Assembly (NCBI RefSeq): GCF_011397635.1 | Contig: NC_064761.1 | Span: 35,924,143-35,988,142, forward strand | Length of the DNA stretch: 64,000 nucleotides | Reading direction: 5' to 3' | Origin: Epinephelus fuscoguttatus | Taxonomy: Eukaryota; Chordata; Actinopteri; Perciformes; Serranidae | Shown: positions 37,301-46,200 of the stretch, in pieces | Numbering within the stretch: position 1 is the stretch's first letter | How the letters are laid out: every line of letters begins with the position of its first letter | Notes under the pieces: model-generated | What the model was told of the DNA's origin: nothing | Databases searched by the model: none | The model's input: only the letters and a program-made list of their open reading frames with translations | Translations under genes and position numbers: made by a program

Positions 37301-39872
37301 GCTCTTGTCATATCATATCATACACATGGCCCAGTTGCATTTACAGAGCACTCTGAAGGGGCCGCATCCACCAAAGTGTTTTTCTCCCAGCTGGAAATGC
37401 CAGGCACTCCTCAGGAAACGGCGAGCTGGGAGCGTTTGAGAGCACTTTGGAAGTGCAGCTTTTTTAGCTGAGATGCTTTGTTTGTGTTTGGTTGCTATGT
37501 TTCCAAATATCCTCAGATAGACACTTCAACACAAGGTAGAGTACTTGCTTTGGGTGACGGGAAATTAACCTCCGTTGTTGTTCATCAGCACTTGTACATG
37601 TAAGATGTGACGGTTGTCTTTGTGGTATTTGTCCCTCCTCTGCTGTGATTTAACGGCTGAAGTGACAGTGATGGGCACGGTGTTTTTACCTTAAGTTAGA
37701 CATTATCACATTCTCAGCGCTCCAGGAAAAAAAGGCCAAACTGGCAGCACTAGGCGCAGAATTCACACCCAGTGCCTTATCACGCTGCTGCCGTTAGGGT
37801 TAGCGGAGTGTACACGCGGCGCTCTCATTGCAGAGTATTAAAAAAATACGACAGCCCAGAAAAATGTCTAAAAATATATCTACAAATGACATGAAGAAGG
37901 ACATGAAGATTTTAAATGTTAAAACTAAATGTCAACTTTCAGCCAGGCCCTGTGCTGTCCCCTTTGAGAGACAGTCCACTGCAGTCCAAAGATGAGACCA
38001 CGTCCAGTAAGTCGCTAGGTGAGCGCCTACTTTTACGTCAGCATTTATTTTGAAATAACTAATACTTAAGCAGAACACTTATTTTGAAAGTAATTCTGCC
38101 AGATTCCGGGTACCCTGAGGATCTTCCCGACAGTCAGCCAACTAATGTGCCTTACACTAATGAAGCAAGTAAATCTGCTGAAGAGGAAAAACATCCCAAA
38201 AAGGTTAGCATTGTTTAACTGAGTTTATAATTACAAACAAGTGTTGACATCATTTTTCTGGAATGTTGAATGATTTTGGTGATCAGGATGTCGAGGGAGG
38301 GTTGCACCAATGAGGATTAATTACAGCAGATGGACACAGTTGATAAGACAATGTTTTTCTGTCCTTTTTATTGGAGAGAAATCAGTTAACGCAGCTTTAA
38401 AGATGATCCTAGTTGGTGCCACCAATTCCCACCGCACTGGAAATGGATTATAAGTAAACATGGTGATTTATCTTGTATAGGACATCGTTCTAAAAAATGC
38501 TGATTCTTGGGCCAAACTGGTGAGACAGTCAGTCACTGCAACTGCAATCAAGTCCTCAAAGGAGAGTTTTCAGCAGTTTCGTAAGGCCGCCATAGAAAAG
38601 GAAGAGCGTGAAAAAGCACTGAAGAAAAAACAGATGGAGGACAACAAGGAGAAGGAGGCTTCTGAAAAGAGCAGGTATTCAGCAAATACATCAGATTTAC
38701 TTCTGAATTTAATTTCTTTATTGAAAAGTGGGTCCATAATGTATTATTTATGAGGGTTTTAAATCATTTTCTTTATGTATTTAAATCCAAACATTCAAAT
38801 TTTGGTTTAAGTACATATATTTTAGTGTCAAAATCCTATTTTCCCAAGACCTTACTAAAACAACTCCCACCCGACCAGACATAGGTTTCTGCATGTTGAT
38901 GTTGCTTCATATAAAACCCCCCTAATGTGCCTCTTCGTGACTGAACCAAGCCTTCTTTGGCTTTTGTGTTAATTGTGTTAATGCTGCATTCAGACTAAGC
39001 GTGACACAGCAACAGACTACAATTTCTTTTCAAGAATGCCGCGTTAGTTCACATCCAAAAGTCACGTAGTAACCAAACAAGGCAGCAGGAGACAAGCGAC
39101 TTTCATGGTTTGGAAGGTTTACTGTAGGATCTACTGTAGGTCATACACTGATTATGGATTGAAAACCTGAAACAATCCCATTTCAAAAAATTTGAACAAA
39201 TCCTTTTGGTTATTATTATTATTATTATCAGCAACCTAACCTATGTCACTGCTTTTTGCCCACAGCTGAGTGGGTGTATCCATTTGAAAAACCAGGACAG
39301 GTGGAGTCGAGCTTAAAAATGCTGCCCTTAGACAAGGTTTAAAAGATGCCACTACATTTTTCAGCATAATTTAGACTATCCAAATCCCAGTTTTTTGAAA
39401 AAGTGCCTATAAACCAAAGGAGCATTTCTCTGTTAAAGCCTGGTGGATGATTTTAAGAATTAATTTTAGTTAATACAGTCATTTTCCTTCTAGCTTACCG
39501 GCCACATGTAAAGCAGAAACAAATTCACAACCTATGAAGGAGGATCCTGATTCACCTGACTGTACAGAAGCTGTCCTCGACGTGCCTAAAGACATTGAGA
39601 CACATAAGCCAAAGTCTCCCACAGAAACCCAACCTCTAACCACGCAGTCCTCAGTCGATAGGCAAAGAGAGATGGCCCGCAAGAAGGAGCAAGAACGTCG
39701 CAGGCGAGAGGCTGTGAGTACCCTCATCCATGCTTTAGGGCTAATTTGTTTTTTGTAGTAAAATGAGGTTTAAACAACCAATCTGTGGTTTGTTTTCTCT
39801 TTACAGATGTCTGGCATTGACATGACTATGCAGCGGGACATAATGACCACATTTGAGCTGAACCTGGACTGA
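28353..39872 (+). CDS. brdt: brdt, BET-family double bromodomain protein (19 coding exons, complete)
   Basis: Nineteen coding exons join without a frame break into 984 codons (human BRDT, from memory, is 947). Order of domains: bromodomain 1 (about residues 25-130; WPF shelf 50-52, acetyl-lysine Asn109); basic NLS-like KRKAD and a lysine/arginine patch (199-250); bromodomain 2 (about 258-360; WPF 282-284, Asn341); an acidic serine cluster and a basic coiled segment (390-480); NET domain (about 503-575); a serine run (about 628-660); and a C-terminal P-TEFb-type motif ending FELNLD. BET proteins read acetylated H4 tails and drive transcription; BRDT acts in male germ cells and remodels chromatin in spermatids. 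The call brdt rather than brd4/brd3/brd2 rests on the NADSW...[13 protein letters not shown] segment, which resembles BRDT, and on the tgfbr3/ephx4 neighbours. The ATG at 28353 is chosen because it opens with MSD... directly before bromodomain 1. Confidence 0.93.
28435..29300 (+). other. brdt: brdt bromodomain 1 (exons at 28353, 28757, 29234)
   Basis: The fold starts in the first coding exon ([20 protein letters not shown]), continues with the [19 protein letters not shown] shelf and ZA loop, the [13 protein letters not shown] helix, and ends with [22 protein letters not shown], where Asn109 should hold acetyl-lysine. The key WPF and Asn residues are intact, so binding is expected. In mouse, BRDT's first bromodomain is essential for spermiogenesis; this is known for the mammal, not shown here. 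Confidence 0.9.
30300..30699 (+). other. brdt: brdt bromodomain 2 (exons at 30141 and 30571)
   Basis: The segment runs [60 protein letters not shown], then [20 protein letters not shown] with Asn341 in the binding position. The WPF motif is at residues 282-284. All standard BET second-bromodomain landmarks are present. Confidence 0.9.
30700..31914. other. brdt intron 7, no gene seen
   Basis: Unique and AT-rich with T tracts near 30929-30955. The frames at 30732-31052 and 31375-31727 have no recognisable motif and lie on both strands of the same segment. Confidence 0.5.
32545..32784 (+). other. brdt: brdt NET (extra-terminal) domain
   Basis: The exon encodes [20 protein letters not shown], then [20 protein letters not shown] and [20 protein letters not shown], the three-helix ET/NET module shared by BET proteins, which binds short lysine-containing hydrophobic peptides of partners such as NSD3 or JMJD6. 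No key position looks damaged. Confidence 0.88.
33093..33248 (+). other. brdt: brdt serine-rich tract encoded by AGC repeats
   Basis: The exon has a pure run of eight AGC codons from about 33143 and a second run of five, interleaved with other serine codons and acidic residues ([10 protein letters not shown]-type, then SDSSDSESG). Serine tracts of this kind occur after the NET domain in BET proteins. Pure trinucleotide runs are prone to length change, so this segment is a candidate for polymorphism. Confidence 0.8.
33249..34084. other. brdt intron 12, left part
   Basis: No exon. Frames at 33290-33523 and 33518-33715 are not recognisable. The sequence is unique up to the TTAA-flanked transposon at 34085. 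Confidence 0.5.
34089..35274. mobile_element. TTAA-flanked transposon with ~310-bp inverted repeats inside brdt intron
   Basis: TTAA flanks the element on both sides (34085-34088 and 35275-35278). The ends, AGGATAACTT-AGTATTTTTC AACCTGGGCCCTATTTCCCC, are inverted copies that stay closely similar for about 310 bp each (34089-34397 and about 34965-35274), down to TTGCTTGTTGCCGGAAGAAA. A unique centre of about 570 bp holds a broken P2X7-like gene on the plus strand. TTAA targets fit T2/Kolobok-like or piggyBac-like families; no transposase is present, so it is non-autonomous. Decayed single ends of the same kind are seen at about 41975-42163 and 55690-55790. Confidence 0.8.
34479..34907 (+). pseudogene. 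P2X7 cytoplasmic-domain-like protein gene carried by the transposon, frameshifted
   Basis: The start codon at 34479 opens an acidic N-terminus ([32 protein letters not shown]) that runs into TAG at 34575-34577. The same frame, open again from about 34640 to TAA at 34905-34907, encodes a cysteine-rich motif ([21 protein letters not shown]) and then [19 protein letters not shown]. WCxCGxC...MPxxEExxCC is the signature of the P2X7 receptor intracellular domain, which in fish also occurs as separate transposon-linked proteins. In between, an R/E-rich stretch is open in another frame, so at least two frameshifts or indels break it, and the C-terminal part of the family is missing. Not a functional receptor: no P2X membrane segments or ATP-binding ectodomain. 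Confidence 0.7.
36742..37942. other. brdt intron with a GC-richer interspersed repeat
   Basis: About 36780-37180 is an interspersed repeat with GGGCGGAAGTTCGC, GGGCGGAACGAGCCACC and an end that folds back on itself (CCAGACCTTTC-TTTTCTTGAG AAAGGTCTGG). Overlapping minus-strand frames of 95-111 codons lie across it and are explained by the repeat. 37780-37830 is a small CpG-rich spot with no gene evidence. Confidence 0.5.
38675..39493. other. brdt intron 18, no gene seen
   Basis: AT-rich unique sequence with a short (ATT)n tract near 39211-39228. Nothing else recognised. Confidence 0.5.
39494..39872 (+). other. brdt: brdt C-terminal P-TEFb-type motif
   Basis: The last two exons encode [20 protein letters not shown] followed by [17 protein letters not shown] and the stop TGA at 39870-39872. 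This matches the conserved extreme C-terminus shared by BRD4 long form and BRDT, which recruits P-TEFb (CDK9/cyclin T1). Its presence shows that the gene makes a long BET isoform. Confidence 0.85.
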
Positions 39873-40403
39873 ACAGAAACTGGGATTTACTTGGAAAAAA
39901 AAGTACTTCTGTGTTGTTTGTGTGAATAACTGGAGCTCTTGGTTCTTTCTCGGGCACAAAAGACAACTTCACCAACCTCATGTATGTTCTTGAGATTAGA
40001 AAATAAATGTTAATTGAGGGGGAAAAAACAGTCAGTAAAAAATAAACGGGTGTTGCCCTTCATTTGTATCTGAAATGGATGGTAAATGTTTGCACTGACG
40101 CACTGTTGAATTTGAGATGATTGGGGTGACACACTGTCAAAAATTGGAACCTGAAACAAATACTGTGTGCGTCTTTTTCTGTTCTTTTCACATTTGGATG
40201 ACTCCTATAGCTGACAGTTATGTACGACAAGCTAATGAATGTATCCATACACTGTAAATGCCACCATGTCTTGTTTGCTGAAATGTGCAGTGTTGTTCAG
40301 GTCTGCTGTTACGTTATCTTATTGATAAACCAGCATGTTTCAGGTGATCCTGACTCAAAAATATACTAAATGTAGGCAAAGCACTGGTTTATATGTTGAT
40401 GTT

Positions 40404-40457
<54 letters not shown>

Positions 40458-40650
40458 CTTCTTCTTTTGTTTTTCATTTTTTTTATTAGATATCATTCTG
40501 TACTGCACATGCACTGCACTTTGTTGTTTATACAGTTCTGGCTGTTCCAAAGTTGCTTTTGGAGACTATCAACATGTTCTGTATGTTACAGTTTGTATAT
40601 GCTGAATAAATAAGCATTTATTTCCTCTTCTTTCTTTCTTTCTTTTTTTT
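39873..40650 (+). terminator. brdt: brdt 3'UTR with poly(A) signals
   Basis: AATAAA occurs at 40002-40007 and 40041-40046, about 130-170 bases after the stop, and again at 40605-40610 followed by a T-rich stretch. A short UTR ending near 40020-40060 or a longer one ending near 40630 are both possible. A (CA)26-type microsatellite at 40404-40455 would be transcribed only in the long form. Confidence 0.55.
40404..40455. repeat. (CA)n microsatellite
   Basis: About 26 uninterrupted CA dinucleotides, located between the early and late poly(A) signals of brdt. Confidence 0.95.
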
Positions 40651-42700
40651 TCTCAGAATAATAAAGCTATTTTCACTAAGTGATCTGCATCACTTTATGA
40701 GGCACGAGGCCAGCAACATATATGGATGGAATGATGGATATTAAAAAAAATAAAGAAAGGGGGCACCAGCATGCAGAAAGTTTTGTAGCCTGTAGGGCAG
40801 CATACATGGCACTGCATCCTGTCTTCTCCATTAAGGCCACCATAAAGGGCATTTCATTTTGTTTTCTCCACTGGAGGGGCACCCCAGAGGGCTCTTTATC
40901 ATGTCTTTTCCATTTAGAGCCACCCCAGAGGGCACACTTTGTCATGTTTCATCTACCATAAGGCCACTACAGATGCGGTATCCAAGGGCACTTTAGCTTA
41001 TTTTCTAACATGGGTATATATAGGAACACGAGAAGCTCGAGAATCCCAAGGGCTGACAGAGGAGCTGGAAAAGATGTGGGGAGTAAAGGTAACAGTGGTG
41101 ATCCGAGCAGGGCTGTGAGAGTGGCTCGAACAGATTCCAGGTACAACATCTGAGGTCTCTGTCCAGAAGAGTGCAGTCCAAGGCACAGCTAAGATACTGC
41201 GCAGAACCCTCCAACTCCCAGGCCTGAGGAGGACCTGACCTTGAGGAAGACACACCACCACCACCACCACCGCCCATGGAGGGGTGGTGAAGTGATTAAC
41301 ATTGATCATCTTGTTACATCTCATTACAGTGCAAGTTCCTGCTGGGAAACCTTGGGTCCCGGCATTCACGTGGATGCCAGTTGACAAACACCGTACACCT
41401 AAACACTATTGCAGACCAAGTATCCCCCTCATGGCAACGGCACTCCCTGATGGCAGTGGCCCCCTTAGCAGGAGACTGCACCATGCCACACTGCAGGAAC
41501 TGCTCAGGAACGTGACAAAGAGCTCAAGGTGCCAGCCTGGCCTTCAAATTCCCCTCATCCCAATCCGATCAATCATTCATAGGACGTGCAGGTACCCCAG
41601 AGATCCTGTGTCTATGCCTCGGCAACTCAGAGCTGAGTCTGATCCACAGTGGCGCTTGTGACCTGTTGAGGCCTCTGGGACCTCTAGGGGTGTCCTGTGG
41701 TGTCTGGCACCAGACCGTCAGCAGTGTATCCTTTGAATCCTGTGGGTTGCAAGGTAGGGTAGCGGCACATCCCACAGATGCTCAATCGTAATGGGATTTT
41801 TGATTTTTGTTACGTCCCTCAGGCCATTTCTAAACAGCCTGGTTGGTTTGGTGATAGCGTTTTCGGTGCTGACTTGGTCAAACAAAAAGGATTTTACCTT
41901 ATTTTACCTACAAAAAGGTCTATCTCTGTTTGGATCCTTTCCATAATGTTGTCAGACATTTAGAATAATAGTCTGAGCCTGTCAGTAGCAAAAAAAAAGC
42001 ACTTTTAATGGACATAAATTGACTTTGCGAACATGCCCCACCGGCTGCTGTTGATCAATACTGGACCAATTTAAAACATCTTTGTTCCTGTTGGTCACTT
42101 AGACACAAAAACACAGAAAAATAGGGTCCAGGTTGAAAAAACACTGAGGTTTCCCTTTAATTTAACCAGACTGAATTATTTAGGCTTATTAGTTATTAAT
42201 GAATTCAGTTTGTGCTTCATTTGGTCAGCTCCTGGGCTCCATATGTCAGCTCTGAACTCAGATCCTAATCCGTTACATATCCAGCCACGTGAGGGATTAG
42301 GCTAATCTGAAATTGGTTAACAGTCTTTATTATGTGTGGCTGTTATCTTGTGCCTGATAAAGGCGCACCTGTGACCGCATTACAGCTGATTAACATATTA
42401 ATGCGCTGCCCAAAACAGCACCAGCCATACCTGCTTATTAAGTCGTGTTGCAGCATATTGTCCAAGAGCTGGTTGGTGAGAGGATTGATAATATAACAGG
42501 AATATTTCAGTGGACTAATGAGCACGTGCATGCTGCCTTCTAAATACAGTGTTGTTGCCATAACAGCGGCGTGCAGCCTCCGGTGCTTTGCAGTGATTTT
42601 CAGCCTTTCTCCCTGCGCCTCTCAGCTGTGCTCAAATCGCTGTAAAGGAGCCGCATCGAGTGGCTCGTTGCTTGATTTCGGACTTGCCTTGTATAGTCAA
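40651..42700. other. brdt-ephx4 intergenic region
   Basis: Contains tandem-like 45-60 bp phrases (CCACTGGAGGGGCACCCCAG, CCATTTAGAGCCACCCCAG) at 40780-40970, the repeat at 41040-41290, the Tc1 remnant at 41395-41780, and a decayed end of the brdt-intron transposon family at about 41975-42163 (GGGTCCAGGTTGAAAAAACA, then TTCCCTTTAA). The frames on both strands at 40967-41387 are produced by a G/C-rich repeat. No gene recognised. Confidence 0.5.
41395..41780 (+). pseudogene. Tc1/mariner transposase C-terminal remnant
   Basis: Despite several stops and frame breaks the plus strand still reads pieces of a Tc1 C-terminus: CACCATGCCACACTGCAGGA (APCHTA-type), GACAAAGAGCTCAAGGTGCC, then a stretch for W-P-S-N-S-P-H-P-N-P-I (the SPDLNPI motif), and later a TGGTGTCTGGCACCAGACCG stretch. 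It lies between brdt and ephx4. The part at 41040-41290 (GTACAACATCTGAGGTCTCT, AGTGCAGTCCAAGGCACAGC, CCACCACCACCACCACC) is another repeat piece that I cannot name. Confidence 0.55.
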
Positions 42701-42939
42701 CAACACCGTCTCCTGCTAAACAACCGCTGCTGTCACACGCAAGCGTGAAATCTGACGTGATGCTCTTGCCACCGTCCCATTCAACCGTTTGTTGGGATCC
42801 TCCCTTCAGACAGTCGTGCGTATGCGCTGGTAACGACACAACGGCATTGTCGGAGCTGTGTTTAAACCGAAACGAGCGATTGACAGAGAGAGATCAATAG
42901 GTAACTTGATCCGGATTGATTTCCTGCGGCAATGTAAAG
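42550..42939 (+). promoter_or_regulatory. ephx4: ephx4 promoter and 5'UTR
   Basis: CpG content rises at 42560-42880 (CGGCGTGCAGCCTCCGG, GCCGCATCGAGTGGCTCG) ahead of the coding start. No clear TATA box is seen. The last bases before the start contain a minimal upstream ORF, ATGTAA at 42932-42937, two bases before the main ATG. The transcription start cannot be fixed. Confidence 0.5.
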
Positions 42940-43226
42940 ATGGCGAGAGTGCTCCACAACTTGCTGATATTTCTAATCAGACTTGCGCTGAAAATCAGAG
43001 TTTTGGGGTACTGGTCATTGATATACGGTTATTGTGCTCTTTGCACCATCGTAGCCCTGCTGAAACTTTGGTGGAGCATCATCTTAAGGCCGACAACAAC
43101 CTTCCAATGGGTGATTCGTGAAACTCCCCCGGCTTGTCTGAATGACACGTCCTTGGGAACCCACTGTTATGTTAGGATCAAGGTAAGGCACACATGCACT
43201 TGGACATGGAAGGTGTCTGAAAGCCC

Positions 43227-43266
<40 letters not shown>

Positions 43267-46200
43267 CTTCTTTTGCATGCTAAAAAATGTTGACATGTAA
43301 AATGCTCCAACACCTTCACTTGTCGTGTCGCGTCGTGCACAAACACAAACAGGCCTGATCTTTGAGCGGATCATGAGGCGTCTGTTTATTGTGGAGACGT
43401 CTCTTTTTCTCGGTGGGATCGCGGTTTGCAGGCGCTGCGCTCAGGTGGTGCTGAAAGGACAGCTCCTCCGCCTCACGTCTCTCTGTGCCGGCCTCCAACA
43501 ACCTATCTGCTCAACATTATGTAATTAAATACAGAGGCATGTCTGTCATGAAAAAAACCTTCCCAAACCATGCAGGAATCACTCACATCGTTTATGTAGG
43601 TGAGGAAAGTAAAGATGCTGCAACATTAACATTTAAAGTAAAGGCTAAAGTGAAAGTACAGGAGTGCTGTAAGAAAAAAATACTGCATATGATATTATTG
43701 GACTGATTATTGATGCATTTTCATGTAAGATGTATTTTAATTAATGCTATAGCTAGTCCAGGGTGAGCTTATTTTAATTGCTGTGTACTCTGTTGGACAG
43801 TTATCCCAGTGGTTCCCAACTGGTCCAGTCACAGGGTCCAGATTTCTCCTTAGTCATTAGTTCAAGTAGGTGTCCATTATTCACTCACTTTACAGCACTT
43901 CAAAATAAAAGCTATATGCCAGAAATTCACTGTACTTAAAATAAAGTGTGTTGTTTTTTTTTTACAAACTTGAGGCACTTGCGGCCCATTTAGAAAAGAC
44001 CCACGACCCACTTTTGGACCGCGACCCACTGGTTTAACCCCTTTAACAGCTAATCATGTGCAAAAAATCTTAAAGCAGGGATACTTGCTTTGTCTGGGGG
44101 CCCCTTTTGCAAAACAACAAGAGGTCAGGGGCCCTGCACATGTGCGCAGGGGCGCTTCTAGGATTTTAGGACATCAGGGGTCCAGCCCAGACCTGTCAGG
44201 GGGGTCCAGGGAATCTTTTCCCAGCACTTTTTTTTTTTTTTTATAAACAAGCTCTATTTTAATGCTTTGTTATGCACTCTTGCACCTTACGCAGCTTTCA
44301 AAATGCTTCGCAGCAGGGGAAGCAGTTTTGAACGTGCACAGATCTTGCTCTGCTGTGCACACTTCCTTGTGTTGAACTTGACTTTGATCAGTCAGTCAGA
44401 TGGAAGGGGGCGGGCATCATGGAAGCAGAAAGAAGACAAGATGGAGCTGATAAAGTTGGTGTCAGAATACCTGGAGATGTAGAACATAGCGCTAGCAAGT
44501 TATAAGGCCAGTGATAACATTTCCACCAAACTTCAGATGACTGGTAAACTGTCCAAGTATGTAGAAATCTATGCAGTTATTTACACAGCACCATCTATGC
44601 CACAAACCAGTGGGTGGTGTCACAGTGGCTATGTCCATTATTTTCACAGTCTATGGGCGCTATCTAGCTTGCGCTTCCAATACTCACCGAAATACCTGCC
44701 CATCATCACAGCCCTAGACCGTAGTGACAGCATTCAAAGGCGCTTTGTTTTTTTGGGAATGCACCTACAGGTAGGCAGTTGTCAGTGTGGTTGCCAATTC
44801 CTGCCAATAGATGCCCCTAGAGCCTCCACACTGGACCTTTAAACAATTCAAATAAACTGGTGGTGCAGCCGCTCTCAGAGCACAGGCCCATAAATTAACA
44901 TATACAGCTGAGTCTGTATGCTTTATGATATTACCACACCCTCAACCTTAATAAATTTACAGTATGAGTCAGACGTGTCGTTAATCCACTTAGAGAATGT
45001 TTATTTTAATCCTCTCAGAGTAACCCCAGAATAAGCACATTTTCCAGCCCAGTCGCAATAAAAAATGTTGCATTGTGCGTTGCTGCAGACCACTGATGTG
45101 TTACATTTGTATATTATTTTTCAGCAGATACACTGACATGTCGAGTTCAAGTTCAAGAAGTGGATAGATTTAGGATGAGTTTCGTGGGGTTTTTTGTGTG
45201 TAAAGATTATATCAGACACACGTTATCCTTCAAAGTGGGGTATTTTAAATGTGTCAGCAACCATTTTTTGAAAGGGGTCTTTACTGGAACTCTGCAGCAA
45301 CGTTCACAGGAGTGACTCGTCCAATATGGACAGTATTACAAGGTTGTGATTCACTGTTGTGTGTTCAGTCAGAAGTAAATAAGTTATTCCTGTATTGCTT
45401 TCCTCATAATTAAATTATTACCCACTTGTTTCCATGCAGCTGGTAATCATTTAAAACGTTGTGTTGTTTCCGCTAAGTGACTTTGGATAAGACCGTCTGC
45501 ATGATGTTTTTGTGTCTTCTTCCCCCTCAGGAGTCCGGCCTTAGGTTTCACTATGTTGCCGCTGGGGAGAGAGGAAAGCCGCTCATGCTGTTTTTACACG
45601 GCTTCCCTGAGTTCTGGTAAGTCTGAAGAAATCACGATGGTGGGTGAGTTGTGGTTGCGGCAACAGTCGCAGCTCCTCTTCACTACAGCAGCAGACTGAG
45701 ATTCTGTTTGCTCAGTCGCTTGGTGTTTGTTACATCGGTCACCTCTCTGAAATTTCCCCTGACTATGAGAAGACCCTGGCTCTAATGTTTCAGCTGCACT
45801 GGTAAATCTCTGCAGAGACAAATCCACACCATGCAGTGGAGAGTCCTCATTCACAGACATGATTTGCCATCGGGGGAAAAGGGTCCAAAGCATTTAAGAT
45901 CTCTTCCTCCTGATATGGAATGAAAAACGGTGTTGAGCGTGGCTCCTGGATTGGGGCCAAAGAGGTTGTCAAGAGCTGTAAGCCTGGTCCATATCTCTAA
46001 CATACTATCTAAGCTGCTGACAGGACAGGGATTAATTAACGGAAGAGGGGAGCTCTTTCTGCTTCACTTCCCGCATTCTTCGCGGGAATGATGAACTGTG
46101 CTGAGAGTGACATGGTTGCAAAGAACACTTAACACGTTCTGAAAATGTGCTAATTCCTGCTCAGAAATGAGAAAGAGGAGAGTGCCTGTGTGTGTCAGAG

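Larger units (their letters stand above)
28353..39872 (+). other. brdt: brdt exon map
   Basis: Coding exons (phase at the 3' end in brackets): 28353-28544 (0), 28757-28894 (0), 29234-29372 (1), 29635-29759 (0), 30141-30482 (0), 30571-30699 (0), 31915-32112 (0), 32213-32391 (2), 32495-32784 (1), 32878-32991 (1), 33093-33248 (1), 35598-35653 (0), 35752-35932 (1), 36671-36741 (0), 37943-38006 or -38018 (1), 38103-38203 (0), 38481-38674 (2), 39494-39713 (0), 39807-39872 (stop TGA). All donors are GT and all acceptors AG. The exon that holds the ATG begins at 28274, after a TTGTTCAG acceptor. Introns between 32112 and 33093 are only about 93-103 bp, while three introns after 33248 exceed 700 bp. 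The 3' exon then runs into the UTR. Confidence 0.88.

Noticed and set aside
41005-41387. Overlapping 90-129 codon minus-strand frames with a Gly/Val run
   Set aside because: They lie in an interspersed repeat with a CCA triplet run; no motif or splice evidence.
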